NCBI GenBank assembly: GCA_023101885.1
Contig: JALPQD010000207.1
Location: 3,089,341 to 3,153,340 of the forward strand
Direction of reading: 5' to 3'
DNA length: 64,000 nt
Source: Typhlomys cinereus
Lineage: Eukaryota; Chordata; Mammalia; Rodentia; Platacanthomyidae
Positions 11,590-22,656 of this stretch are shown here, one piece after another. Every line of letters starts with the position of its first letter. Within the stretch, counting starts at the first letter, position 1. Under the pieces are notes generated by a model that was given only the letters and a program-made list of their open reading frames with translations, did not search any database and was not told the origin of the DNA. The position numbers and the translations under genes were made by a program.

Positions 11590-11838
11590 CTTGATACAGA
11601 GCACGCTGTGTGGCCCAAGGACCTGAGTTTGAGCCGCTAGCTTCCATGTACATGCAAGGCAAGGCAGTTTATGTCTACAGCCACTATGGAGTCCAATCAC
11701 TAAGTCCCAGGTTCAGTAAGAGACCCTTTCTCAAAAAAGAAGATGGACAGAGATTGAAGAAGGCCTTCATTGCCAGTAACTCTCCTTCAAATGTATCACA
11801 TGCACGTGCACAAACACATGAATATGTACACAAACAGA
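11590..11838 (+). mobile_element. B4/RSINE-like SINE
   Basis: 'ttgatacagagcacgctgtgtggcccaaggacctgagtttgagcc', a central 'gtaagagaccctttctcaaaaaa' and a CA/CG-dinucleotide end (cacatgcacgtgcacaaacac) give the RSINE/B4 order on the + strand. Confidence 0.7.
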
Positions 11839-12009
11839 ATTCCCGAATACCCTTGATTCAAATTTTGCTTTAGTGCTTATCAGCTGTGCAATTTGCCTAT
11901 GGTCCCTGTCTTTGCTGAGATTATCGTATCTTTGGTAAAACTGATTCCAAAAGACCTTATATAGAAGATACTTATAGGAAATGACTTTTTTTAACTGATA
12001 TGGAAGTGT

Positions 12010-12285
12010 TTATGTGTGCGGGGGATGTGTTTGTGTGCAAGTGTGTGCCAGAAGGTACTTGTTTGTGCCCATGGAGTCCCAAGGGTGACATCAGGAATCA
12101 TCCTGGATTGATTTACCTCCCTATTGTTTTGTTCTGTTTTTTCCAGACTCAGCCTTCCTAGGCCAGACGCACAGGCCACTGCCATTTGGATTTGGCACTT
12201 TTATGTGAGATTTAGGAATGCAAAACTCAGGTCCTTTTGTTTGAAAGGCAAAGACTTTAACCCTTGAGGCATCTCTCCAGTCCCA
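12010..12285 (-). mobile_element. Family A SINE
   Basis: The minus strand reads gggactggagagatgcctcaagggttaaag, then the internal 'aaatggcagtggcctgtgcg', 'aggatgattcctgatgtcacccttggg' and a CA-type tail. It is full length with moderate divergence. Confidence 0.8.
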
Positions 12286-13614
12286 GGACATCACCTTAAA
12301 ATTCCTTAAGAAAGAATTAAGTCCAGGTGTGATTTGGTCCATCTCTGAGAAGGAACTCCTCCCTAACAGAGAGTGGATTTATTAATACATGGCTTTTGCC
12401 TCCAGTATTTTGTTGACTCTTGAAGATGGAATTCCTGTGATGGAAACACTAATTTTAACCAAGAAGGCTTACATGATGGCCAAAGACTGTTCAATTTGAT
12501 GATCTTGAAGTCACGTGGCACTTGGTACCATTCCTGCTTCCCAAGGGGAAGTTTTTGCTGTTATACAAACAAAATACTGTATTTATGTATTTAGTGAATC
12601 ATCAGTTATCACCCACCTTCTCAGCTCTTTGAGGAATGAATTAATACCTTAAATGTCCCTAGGTTTAGTTTAGGACACTTAGCAAAATGTTAGTTTGAAT
12701 CAGAAGAAGGTTGTGCATTCAACTTTATAATGCTAGTCATAGTTGGGCACTCACTTTACGACAGCAGTCATCTGATATACTGGGGTAGATAACCACACCT
12801 TTTAATGAGATTGACCAAATCCCATAGGGTTTTACTTCTATATTTTATAAATCTCTATCTATAAAAGAGAATTATTTCTTGTTATTTTGTCTTTCTTGCA
12901 AGCAGATACATACCACATTGTAAGAATAATTTCGTCTTTCACAAAGCAAGTGCCCAAAAAAGACAACTCTCATTTATTGAGGATGTTTCAGTATCTTGAA
13001 ATAAAAACAATGCTTACCTATAAAGTCAGTGTGGTGAAAACACATTGTGGTGAAAAACTTCTCAAAACCCAAAATGCAAACAATACATAAAATAAACTAG
13101 AATGCTTTAAAGGTCTGTGAAGGTGACATGCACAGGTACCACACTGTTACGAATAACAGGATTTATGATTAAGGAAAGTCGCTAAAAAGGAAACGGAAAC
13201 AAAGACATCATATCAACCCTCACCTGCCCCACACATATACAAATAAAAAACAGAGAAGAAAATTTAGCAGGGAGAAGTTTTGAGCAATTGCATAAAGGGA
13301 ACCCATCAAAGTCAGCCAGCTTTCATGACTGTCAAATATAATGTTAGATCCTGCATCCTGATAAATACCTATCCTTGACTTTCTTTCCTCTGAGCATGCA
13401 GGGGTCTTCATTTTCCATGTAGCCCTATTCTTTCTGAGCCTCTTCCGTGATTCAGCACACAAGGATGCGAAAGTTCTCTTTTGAATCTTCACATCTGCTG
13501 TGCCATGGATGCCTTCTATGTTCCCGTGTTCCAGGTATGTTCATTCTGCCTGCACTTATCTACAGACCAAAATTTGTCACAGGAGCAGCATGATGATCAA
13601 AGAGTTCCCCATAT
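12286..13614. other. Unique sequence
   Basis: This is about 1.3 kb with no recognisable repeat. A 90-codon minus frame (13220-13492) contains a hydrophobic C-terminal stretch but no known motif. Confidence 0.4.
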
Positions 13615-13948
13615 GGTGCTGGGGAGAGAGCTCAGTGGATAAAGTGATCACTACATAAATGTGAGGACCCGAGTTCAGATCCCCAGCATCCTTGTCAATC
13701 CAGACATTGTAGCATACACCTGCTATCCCAGGGCACCTATGGCAAGATTGACGACAGAGAAAGACCTGTCTCCAGATACCCAGGACCCAGCCAGCCTGAA
13801 ACACACAGCACAGTGGCAGAAGCAGCCAGAGGGACACCAGCACCACAAGATGCAATGAAAGAGAGAGCTGCTGAAGCTGTCCTTGTCCTACACGCCATGG
13901 CACATGTGTACTTCACACACGTGAACACGCACAGTATAAATATATACC
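13615..13948 (+). mobile_element. B4/RSINE-like SINE
   Basis: The head is ggtgctggggagagagctcagtggataaag, with a B-box-like gagttcagatcccc, a B1-like centre ending 'gacctgtctcca', and a CA/CACG end. It is full length in the B4 order. Confidence 0.8.
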
Positions 13949-14084
13949 CTTCCATGCACGTATATCATGCACGCATGCGAAGATTATAAAGAGCGATGCG
14001 TGTACATATCTCCATATATCACTCTCTACAAAATTAAATTCAAACCACTAAGTACCTTTGAAGGCTGTTTTAGGCAAAAGCTGA

Positions 14085-14088
<4 letters not shown>

Positions 14089-14133
<45 letters not shown>
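14089..14133. repeat. (CA)22 microsatellite
   Basis: This is a pure CA run with degenerate CATA on its right. Confidence 0.95.
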
Positions 14134-14345
14134 ATACACATACACATACATACATGCATATACTCATACTCACAGAATACATAAAATTATATTAGCTAGA
14201 AAGACATCAACACAGAGACAGAAGCAATTTTTTCAGTACTCAATGAATGTTAATTAAATTGACAATAAATGTTATATATAGAGACCACATCAAATCTTGA
14301 CAATTAGGGTAAACATAGTTCCAGCCCTTTTAGGTTAATATCATA

Positions 14346-14960
14346 CTTTTAAAAAATTAATTAATTTTTAAATATTTTAAATTCTTAGTTTTACATGCTC
14401 CTTGCTTCCCTTGTTCCCTCCTCCTTTCCCTCCTATTCTCATCCTTTCCCACCCTCCCTCACCTCTCTTTGTTTCTTCTGTTCTCCTGTCTTTGGTTCTA
14501 TGGGTCCTGGGGTTCCCTCTCTATCATCTGTTCTCATCTGTTGCAGACCAAGAGGTCCTTCCTTGGGAAGACCCCTGATACGGGTACTCCCCTACTTCTG
14601 TCTGACCCCTTAATCCTAAGGATCCTACTGCCTGAAACTATTTCTCCTGAGATTCATGCCAGTCCATGGGGTATATTGACATGTTCACCACCGTGCAGAT
14701 CTGATGAGTTCAAGTCTCATCGCTGTGAGTTCCTGGCTTCTGCTGCCCTATCTGGAGTGGAGTGACCTGTCCAGCAACAGAACTCTCCATCTTTAGGCTC
14801 CTACAATCTTACTACCCCCTCTTTTGCAAAATTCCCTGAGCCTCAGGATGGGGAGAGACTTGGATGGCCTTGTTCCAGGTGAACACTGTAGGGTCACCAG
14901 TGTTTTGTACTCGGGGTGTTTGTTGTCTATTTAAGGTAGAAGTAATTTTACACAGAGGTT
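14346..14960 (-). mobile_element. L1 3' UTR, older type, antisense
   Basis: A T/A-rich start (the poly(A) side) and a long pyrimidine run (14395-14465) lead to 'ctatgggtcctggggttccctctc' and 'ttactaccccctcttttgcaaaattccctgagcctcaggatgggg'. The last block also ends the L1 3' UTRs at 15990 and 60940, which supports a common origin. Confidence 0.7.
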
Positions 14961-15239
14961 TTTGCCATTGATTCATTTGTGGCCAGTCAATTCATTTGAA
15001 AGGATTTTTTTTCTTCCAAATGCACTGGGCTGAAAGGAAACACAAACATCACTAGAATTACCCTGAAATTCACTTTGAAAAGCCGTGGCCATGTCTCATT
15101 CCAAATCTGTCATTATGGTTTGGCGGTCCCATTGAAATTCATTTTCTACTGCAAAATGCAACAAATCTTCAACTGTTTGATCAATTTGGGGTTTCTCAGG
15201 CAGCCACTTTACAGAATTTTCACATCCAACTTTAGCATG

Positions 15240-15289
<50 letters not shown>

Positions 15290-15479
15290 AAGATAGTGAT
15301 AGCCATTGTGCAAATGGTACCAATTAGCCAAAGTCAGAGGTGTGCTAACTTTTTTATTTTAGATTAAGTGATGATTGGTAGTAAATATAAGTAAATAAAT
15401 CTATCTCTTATGACAGCCAAATCCCTAGCCAAGAATGGTTCATCATTTAATGAGTTTTACAATATTGGATGGAACTTTG
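14961..15479. other. Unique sequence with a CA repeat
   Basis: Apart from the CA run at 15245 nothing is recognised. Confidence 0.4.
15245..15288. repeat. (CA)22 microsatellite
   Basis: This is a pure CA run in unique flanks. Confidence 0.95.
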
Positions 15480-16060
15480 CTATTGTTATTTTCTTAGTCT
15501 TTGACAGTTTCATACATAAACACAATGGATTTATGTCATTTTCATTCCGTATTATCTAATCCTATTCCACTTTCTCCTACTGAAAACTCTCTTCTTCCCA
15601 CCTAATCCCCCTTCTCTTTCAAAGTTTTCTTGCATGTATGTGCACTGACTTTCATACTGGCACATGGATTGCCTATAGTGGCAGGCGGATTGCCTGTACT
15701 AGCATGTGCCCCAACACTTGCTGGAACACAGATGATATACCAATGGGTAGAGCACTGTCAAATGTTTCTCCCCTTCCCACACCCAGCAGTGATCCTAAAT
15801 AGTCTTTCAGAGAGGGGTGGTGCCAGGAGTGATCTTCCCCCTTCCATAGTGAAATGTTGATAGACCCAATCTTGTGCAGGTCTTGTGGAAGTAGACCCGG
15901 TTGCAGTGAGCTTGTGGGTACAGAACTCTCTCATGTCCAGAACAACCATCTCTTAGCTCCCCTCTTCATCCCCCACTTGCCAACCCCCCTTTCTACAAAG
16001 TTCCTTGAGCCTCGGATGGGGTGATTTGGCTATCCTGTGGATGTGAACTTGTATCAGTAA
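15480..16060 (-). mobile_element. Lx-like L1 3' UTR, antisense
   Basis: 'tctttgacagtttcatacataaacacaatgg' at the 3' end, 'cccagcagtgatcctaaatagtctttcagagaggggtggtgccag', 'gaccc(a)atcttgtgcagg' and 'ccttgagcctcggatgggg' are hallmark blocks of rodent Lx L1 3' UTRs. ORF2 is not retained. Confidence 0.8.
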
Positions 16061-16458
16061 GTGCCATTAGCTCACAAGGTCCTGAGGCTGTCTCTTTACT
16101 CTCTAATGCAGGTAAACATGGAGCTAGGTGTGAAGGTGCAGAAGTAGTACTTGATCGAATAATTGAAGTTGGAAGGTTCTTATGGTTCTGCGCATACCAT
16201 CTTCTCTGTGGTCTTTGAAACACTCACTGTATTTGCATTTAGACAGTGATTGTGGTCTATAAGCTTGCAAGTGCTTGTTGTCCACTCAAAGTTGAAACTA
16301 AATAACTTTTTGTTAGCTTTTAAGGTTTTATCTTTCAGCATTAAGTAGCTTTGTGCTCAGCACAGCCTTTTTGCAAGAGAGGAATTTCAGGCATCTATTC
16401 CATTGAGTTGTAAGGAATTCAATGATAAGAACATTTGGCTTCTGTAGTCCTAAATCTA
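16061..16458. other. Probable L1 3' UTR continuation, otherwise unique
   Basis: The first 150 bases may continue the antisense L1, but the match fades. Nothing else is recognised. Confidence 0.35.
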
Positions 16459-16850
16459 TGTGCATTAGTGTGGTCCAGAGAGACAGAATCAGTAGGGTGT
16501 GCATTTGAACAAATAAGAGGGATTATGGGGAGGAGCGTTCTGGCTCCCACAATTTTTGTGAATGGGAAGTCCTATAATGAGCCACCTACGAGTTGGAGGG
16601 AGACTTTGGGATGCTGGTAGCATGCTTCGTCCAAAATGTGAAGAGTCCAGAACAGTCAAGACTGAAACCTTGATGAGTCAGGAGCTACTAACTTGTACCC
16701 TAGAGTCTAAAGGCTGGTGTGACTGAAAGTTCCATGTCCAAGGCAGCAGAGGAGGGTTCTGCACTAGCTCTATTCAAGACATCAGTGCCCTTCTGCATCT
16801 CTTCTCTCTGCCCCTAGCTGGTTGGATGGTGTCAACCTGCATTGACCTAG
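16459..16850 (-). mobile_element. Ancient mammalian interspersed repeat
   Basis: 'gcattagtgtggtccagagagacagaatcagtaggg', then 'tttgtgaatgggaagtcc' and a final 'ctggttggatggtgtcaacctgcat' follow the layout of an old eutherian repeat. A sense copy seems to lie at 41585-41890. I cannot name the family with confidence. Confidence 0.5.
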
Positions 16851-16894
16851 ATTGTCTCCCACCTCCCTCCATTAAAATTGTGCGTACGGACTGT

Positions 16895-17157
16895 GAAGAG
16901 TGGAACAAGCTTGAGGCAAAAGCATTTGCTGTGCAAGTATTATGGCCTGAGTTCAAATCCCCAGGACCCACATTAAAAAAAGCTGAAATGCTTGCATACA
17001 TGCTAGTATTCTTAAGAACATGGAGGAAGGCTGAGGCTGAGATGGGAAGGTGCTTGAGACTTGCTGGCTGCCTGCATGGAAGGTTCAGCCAGGGACCCTG
17101 TGTACATCCTCTGGCCTTCACTTGTACACACGGGTGGACATACATGCTAATGCACAT

Positions 17158-17205
<48 letters not shown>
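16895..17205 (+). mobile_element. B4/RSINE-like SINE ending in (CA)n
   Basis: 'cttgaggcaaaagcatttgctgtgcaag...gagttcaaatccccag' is the tRNA-like head. A B1-like centre (aaggctgaggctgagatgggaagg) follows, then 'tctggccttcac' and a CA tail. Confidence 0.75.
17162..17205. repeat. (CA)22 SINE tail microsatellite
   Basis: This pure CA run forms the 3' tail of the preceding SINE. Confidence 0.95.
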
Positions 17206-17206
<1 letters not shown>

Positions 17207-18414
17207 GGTTGCATATTGATACTCTGCAAACATTTTCAAAGACACACTTGAACCAGTTTTCTAGAGTCACGCTACCTAACAGAATACAAAGATACTTCAT
17301 GCAAATGAAAATACACCATTTCTTTCCCAGAATCCACCCCCTGCCCCTTGAATACAGACAGGCTTCTTTTTAAAATGGGGATTGAAGAACTCTGGATTTG
17401 AGCTTTTAGGATTTCTACATTTGGTCTGTGGGATTTATGATGGGTCTTGAACTATCGCTACCTCCTAGAGTTCCTGGTCTGCCCCCAGTTGCTACCGGTC
17501 TGAGTGCACAGCTCTGAGTCTATGGAGGGTTGCTCAGCTTGCTTGTCCACCCTGGGGGGGCCCTGCTGGCTGTTTTCTCAAACCAGGTTGTGGGCCCAGC
17601 AACCTGCATGGGTGGTCTCTGTCATTCCCCAGCATCTCCACAAGGGGGCATATACCCACACCAGCGCTCAGTCACTGACCCTGTTGCTTGCCAGGGTCCT
17701 GTTAGCCTTTGCGACTTTGCTTCACTGTATCATTTGATTAGCAGTAACCACCAGTCCTTGCCACATGAAGGGCCTAAGCCAACATAGGTTTGCACCTGTG
17801 TTAGAAACTGTCATGTTAAACACATGTCTGTACACCTGAACTAGATGAACCATAAAATGTGCAAAAGACACACTGCTGACTTGACTGGAATTCTTACAAG
17901 TGGTTCACCTTGGAGTCAACTTTCTCTGTGTCCCTCTCCTGTCTGGCTGGTTCCTTCTTGGGTGTGTTCTTACTTTCTATGTATCCCAGAAGCAAACTAG
18001 AGAACCTGGTTATCCAACAGGTTAGAAAAGTGCTCACCTTGGTTTCTAGTTTCCAGGCACTGCTCCGAATCTTCCTCTCCTAGTGGAGAAGGCTCCTGGC
18101 TGCCTGGGATCTGCTTTAGAGAGTCACAGTCTCTGACATAGCCTTCTCCAGCCCAGGAAAGCCTGCCGAGGCAGGGCCAATGGAGCACCTGGCAAGTCAT
18201 GGGCAGAAGATGAAGGACAGTGTGGGAGCAAGACAAACCCAAGCCTTGCTTTATAGTAACTTGCTAACTTGCTAGGATCACAGCGAAAAGCTGACTTAGT
18301 CTGACACTTAACAATCATTCATCAGTCACCCAGTATCTTCTACCACTCTACACATCCCAGGACCACCCACTGCTGTTTAAATCCTCAGCAAAAGTTTGTT
18401 TATTTTCCCTTATT
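17206..18414. other. Unique sequence
   Basis: No repeat is recognised. The G+C content is slightly raised at 17470-17720 and 18040-18200. The 85-codon and 81-codon frames there show no motif. Confidence 0.4.
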
Positions 18415-18555
18415 CATGCATGAGGCGTACATTAGTGTGTGCATTTGTCTGTGCATGTATCTGTACATGCATGTGTCTATGTGTGTGCATGTGTCATCAT
18501 ATACACGTCTGTGCGTGCATGTGTTTGTGAACATGTTTCTGTGCATATCTCTGGA
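18415..18555. repeat. Degenerate GT-rich repeat
   Basis: Interrupted TGTG/TGCATG units dominate this region. Confidence 0.75.
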
Positions 18556-18654
18556 TGAAGTTTCTCCTCAGACACCATCCCCTTGCTTTGTGAGACACAG
18601 TCTTCTGTTAAACCTGGAGCTTACAAATCAGGCTAGATTGGTGTCATAGTGTGA

Positions 18655-19003
18655 AATGTGAGTTGTCCTCCACAGGCTCATGTGATTGAATCTTTAGTTG
18701 TTCAGGAAAATCATGGCACCTTTAGGAGGTGGAGCCTTGCTGGAGGAAGGCAGTCACAAGGGGTGGGGCTTCAGGTGGTTAGTCCTGCCTTACTTCAGTT
18801 AGTGAGTCTGCTCTTGAGCTCTCAGCAGCAATTCAGACACTCTATGGTGTCTGCAGTGACCTAAGTCATCACATGCTTTTCCTGCCATAATGGACTGTAT
18901 CTCCTCTCTGGAACTATAAGCTGAATAAATTTCACTTTCTACCTTAAGTTATTTGAGCCTGAGTGGTGTCTCATAGCAATAGAGAAAGAGTAACTGGTAC
19001 AAC
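18655..19003 (+). mobile_element. URR1/Charlie-like element, second type
   Basis: 'cacaggctcatgtgattgaatctttagttgttcag', 'ttaggaggtggagccttgctggagg', 'ggggtggggcttcagg', 'aactataagctgaataaattt' and 'catagcaatagagaaagagtaact' give the full order of a common rodent interspersed repeat. The same blocks occur at 40725 and, inverted, at 20651 and 31038. Confidence 0.65.
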
Positions 19004-19005
19004 TG

Positions 19006-19170
19006 GCTAGTTTGTGAGTCTTAGGGAGCTCCTATCTCTGTCTCCCCCGTGCTGTGATTATAAGTATGCATCACCGCACCTGACACTTTACATAGGTGCT
19101 GGGGACTGAACTCACATCCTCATGCTTACGAGGCAAGCATTTTACTGGTTGACCCATATCCCCAGTGTCT
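19006..19170 (-). mobile_element. B4-type SINE
   Basis: 'ctcctatctctgtctcccccgtgctgtgattataagtatgcatcaccgcacctgac' is an antisense B1 part. 'tgctggggactgaactcacatcctcatgcttacgaggcaagca' is the antisense ID head. It is typical B4. Confidence 0.8.
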
Positions 19171-20040
19171 TCAAAATGAGTCTTGACTGTGGGCCAATCA
19201 GATTCTGATATACACATACATATGCATGTGTATCATTTCAGATGTATACACTACACAATCCATGTGTATTATTAATCATAAACGCCACTCATTTTAAACC
19301 ACCCATTCCTGTTTCATTGGTTCATATACATGAGGGACAGGTTATAGAACTTTCTAACCCATTTACTGCTGGCGAAAGCATGGTAGTCATTGCATATGAT
19401 AGGACAATAACGTGGGTGATATGCTGGAAAAGGCATAAACCATTTTCACCTGAGGAAAAGAACTGTAAAGCACCATGAAGACAGGGAGAAACACAGACAC
19501 TCAAGATCCCTGAGAGCCGGTCTGCAGAGACCTCATGATATGTAGTGTTCAATTTGAATTTCAAGTTCCAGACATTCAGTGGTGCACATCTGGAGTACAC
19601 ATTCAGGAGCTCGTTTCTTTCCTCTAGTGATCTACCATCCTGAGAATATTGACGGGAACCAGTAACTCCCTTGGATCAAATGCTTAGGCATATGGTTGAG
19701 CAAGATGGTTATCCAAATAAACCTCCACATGAATAAGTCTGTTGCCAGCTCAGTGTGAGCGAACATCTGCCAATGGTGAAATATGCTAATAGCACACATT
19801 CAGAATGACTGGTTCACGCAGGCAGAGTCTCGTCTGAATGGTGGCAGACCCTTCATAAGTCTTCATAAGGGAAGGTGACAGGAACGTGTTTGATGATGGC
19901 AATGAATCGTGGTAGGATACTCTTCTTCACTTGCCTATTAATATGTTAATATGATGCCTTTTATCACATTCTGTGAGTTTATGTCATTTATTTAATTTCT
20001 TTTGATATGTGCCCAGTTACTCTTTTTGCTTTGCTGCAAG
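19171..20040. other. Unique sequence
   Basis: No feature is recognised. A direct 'cttcataag' doublet occurs at 19850-19870. Confidence 0.4.
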
Positions 20041-20367
20041 ACAATATTCATTTAAACATCTTAAGAGAGAAAGGGAGATGTATTTGGCTTATGGTTCCAG
20101 ACGATAGATACAGTCCATTAAGGCAGAGAGGGCATGGGGGGTAGTAGATGCTGAAGGCGGCTTAAGTCATGTTTGTCATGAAAGGTAGATGAGTTTGCCA
20201 GCACGGAAAAAGAGCGTTTCACAGCTCTGATATCTTGTGATTTTTTTATCTGATCACTTCTAGTTTTGGTGTTGCAAATATCTTCCCTTTCTCCGTAGTC
20301 TGACACTAGTTTGTTAGTTAATCTCAGGTATAATCAAGTTGACAATCAAGATTAACTATCACAGTTT
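20041..20367 (-). mobile_element. URR1/Charlie-like element, internally deleted copy
   Basis: It starts 'gagaaagggagatgtatttggcttatggttccag...gtccattaaggcagagagggcatgg' and ends with 'aatcaagttgacaatcaagattaactatc'. Both ends match the second copy that follows at 20651-21115, but the middle is shorter. Confidence 0.6.
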
Positions 20368-20369
20368 AT

Positions 20370-20385
20370 GATGTGTGTGTGTGTG

Positions 20386-20416
<31 letters not shown>

Positions 20417-20647
20417 ACATGTGCGTATAGAAGAAGACACTGTGTGTGCCCGTACAGGTCCAAGAGTGACTTCGGGAATCATTCTGTATTTCTCTATCTT
20501 CACTCTGGAGTTTCTCAGACTTTGCCTTCTAGGACTTGTAGGCCTCAGCCATTTCTGTCCTGAATTTTTACATGAGTTCTGGGATGTGAACTCAGGTCCT
20601 TTTGCTTTTGAGGCAAAGGTTTTAACCCTTGAACCATCTCTCCAGTC
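20370..20647 (-). mobile_element. Family A SINE
   Basis: The minus strand begins tgactggagagatggttcaagggttaaaacc. 'caaaaggacctgagttcacatccca', the internal block and a CA tail (GT at 20375-20416) follow. It inserted at the junction of two copies of the same URR1-like element. Confidence 0.85.
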
Positions 20648-20650
20648 AAA

Positions 20651-21115
20651 ACAAGCCAACACCAAATTTAACATTTATTTTGGCTTATGGTTGAAGGATG
20701 ATGCAGTCCAGCATGGTAGGAAAGGTTTGGTGGCTGAGTATGATGTTACTGGTCACATTTCGTCCACAGCAGGAGCGGAATGCTGATGCTCAACTGCTGT
20801 CCTCCCCCTCCCCTTTTTTATCCACTTTGGGAAAAAGAAGGCAGAAACAGTGGATCCCCTGAGCAGGATGACCATCCCACCCAGCCAATCAGTAAGTTTC
20901 TTTGTTTTATCCAGCAAATTAGTAAGCTCCTACATTTCACCCAGCCAATCAGTGAGCTCCTTTGTTTCCTTTTCAGTCTGGGAATGATGCTAAACAGAGA
21001 GAGTCCTCCTACCATACTTACATATTTCTGGAACTGTCTTCATAGACACGCACAGAGGAGTGTCTCCTAGGTGATTCTAATCCCAGCAATTTGACAGTCA
21101 AGATTAACCATCATG
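20651..21115 (-). mobile_element. URR1/Charlie-like element, longer copy
   Basis: 'tttattttggcttatggttgaaggatgatgcagtccagcatgg', 'ggtcacatttcgtccacagcaggagcgg', and the end 'acacgcacagaggagtgtctcctaggtgattctaatcccag...gattaaccatcat' match a familiar rodent repeat. It carries a unique 30-bp tandem triplication at 20881-20970. Confidence 0.65.
20881..20970 (+). repeat. Three tandem 30-bp units
   Basis: Units start at 20881, 20911 and 20941, each with ccagc(c/a)aat(c/t)agt(a/g)agtttct-like sequence. Two of the three contain an intact CCAAT motif. The period is exactly 30 bases, so the reading frame stays open across it by chance. Confidence 0.9.
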
Positions 21116-21117
21116 TT

Positions 21118-21153
21118 TCTGAATGAATGAATGAATGAATGAGTGAATGAATG
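21118..21153. repeat. (GAAT)n microsatellite
   Basis: Eight GAAT units carry one GAGT change. Confidence 0.9.
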
Positions 21154-21982
21154 GAGTCACTTTTACAAATCACAGAGCAAGGAACACTTGGTAAGTGTTG
21201 GTTCATGTCTGAGACATCACCACTTTACACACACAGTCAAAGGAAAGAATGGACTGGTTTTCTCCAATTCCTCTGAGTGTCCTTATAAATTTACAAGTGA
21301 AAAACTGTATAAGATCCAAACTCATTTTCACAGAGCTCCTTGTATTTTACACATCTGCATAAGCAAATACCTTCAAAACTTACAGTGACCTAGGATTTAT
21401 GGTACCTGTCATACTTGATTGGAAGCTGAGCTATTTATTGCTTAGAGCAGATACTGCATTCTTCTTCACTGTATGATTCTAAACCTGTAAAAGTGAAATG
21501 AAAGATTAGAGAGAGGCAACCCTAGCAGAAAGGCCAGAGGCTACAGATTCGCCAGCATGCAGAATGTTTGCAGCAGATAGGCTAGCCAAACCCTTCACAG
21601 TGACATCTGTGTAATAAATATGGCTCCCAGATTCAGACACACCTGATATTTCTTGATACAGAAACACCAGTGTGAGAGTTTTAAAAAGAAGGAAAAATTT
21701 TGCCAACAGATTGCAAACAACTTTTAAAGAGATTATTATATGAGTTCCTGTCTGAGTTTTAAACAAAATGCTAGAAATAGTTATTACGATGTGTGGCAAT
21801 ATTATAGTTCATGTATAAGGGAAAAAAGTAGAAAACATGAATGGAAAAGGACAGTGTTCTCAATCATTCATATGAAGTATTTCCAAACAATAAACCTCAC
21901 CTTTATATACTTTGAATTTCGAGATCAACTTCTTTTTTTTCAGAAATCTTCTAAATTTTGTTTTAATTTTTTTGCATGTATG
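21154..21982. other. Unique A+T-rich sequence
   Basis: Nothing is recognised. Frames of 97 and 118 codons (21506-21799 minus, 21740-22096 plus) lack motifs, and the latter runs into an L1 end. Confidence 0.4.
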
Positions 21983-21994
21983 AGAGAGGAATCA

Positions 21995-22644
21995 GGAATA
22001 GCAAAACTGAAAACAACAACAAACTATAATTCAGAATACCAAAGACCCTACATTAATCACCTGGAACCAGACCAGCCAAATCTCTTCCCATCCTAAAGCT
22101 CAGGGAAACTTGCGGAAGAGGAGGCAGCAAGGTTGTAAGAGCCTAAAGATGGGGAGGACCAACCATATACAAGATACTTCACACAAGTTAGGGCTGCAGT
22201 AGCCATGATCAGACTTTGCATGACCTGCACAATGACTGACATATCAACAACCTCTCCCAAAGTCTAGCATGGATCACAGGCAGTAGGATCCTTAGAGGCA
22301 AGGGATTAACAGACATAGTAGTGTTCCCATACTAACAGGGAGCCCAAGAAAGGGCTCTGGGCTATGCCACTGATTCCTTACACTTCACTAGAGTGGAGGA
22401 CTTGGAGGGAAGTTTGGCATTCACACAAAAGGATGCTCCAGGGGATGGGAGGGGAAAAGGGGAGGCACTGGGGGAAGGGGAGGGATGGGGGTTGAAAGAA
22501 AGGGGAAAAGGGGGGAGAGAGCAAGGGGGACTGGGGAGTGGTGGGAGGGAGAGGACCAGTCTACTTATTGAGTTTGTATGATTGGGGAAAAATGAATAAA
22601 TGAATAAATGAATAAATAAATAAATAAATGAATAATTTATAAAA
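21995..22644 (+). mobile_element. 5'-truncated young L1, 3' UTR only
   Basis: It is collinear with 575-1218 and 39680-40464: the 'gaccctacattaatcacctggaaccagacc' block, then 'ctcagggaaacttgcggaagagg', the G-rich tract at 22440-22555, and an AAAT-rich tail. A 12-bp TSD (agagaggaatca) lies at 21983-21994 and 22645-22656. Confidence 0.85.
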
Positions 22645-22656
22645 AGAGAGGAATCA

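Noticed and set aside
16774..17300. 151- and 141-codon frames with runs of CVCV or THTH
   Set aside because: These are CA/GT microsatellite translations plus SINE sequence.
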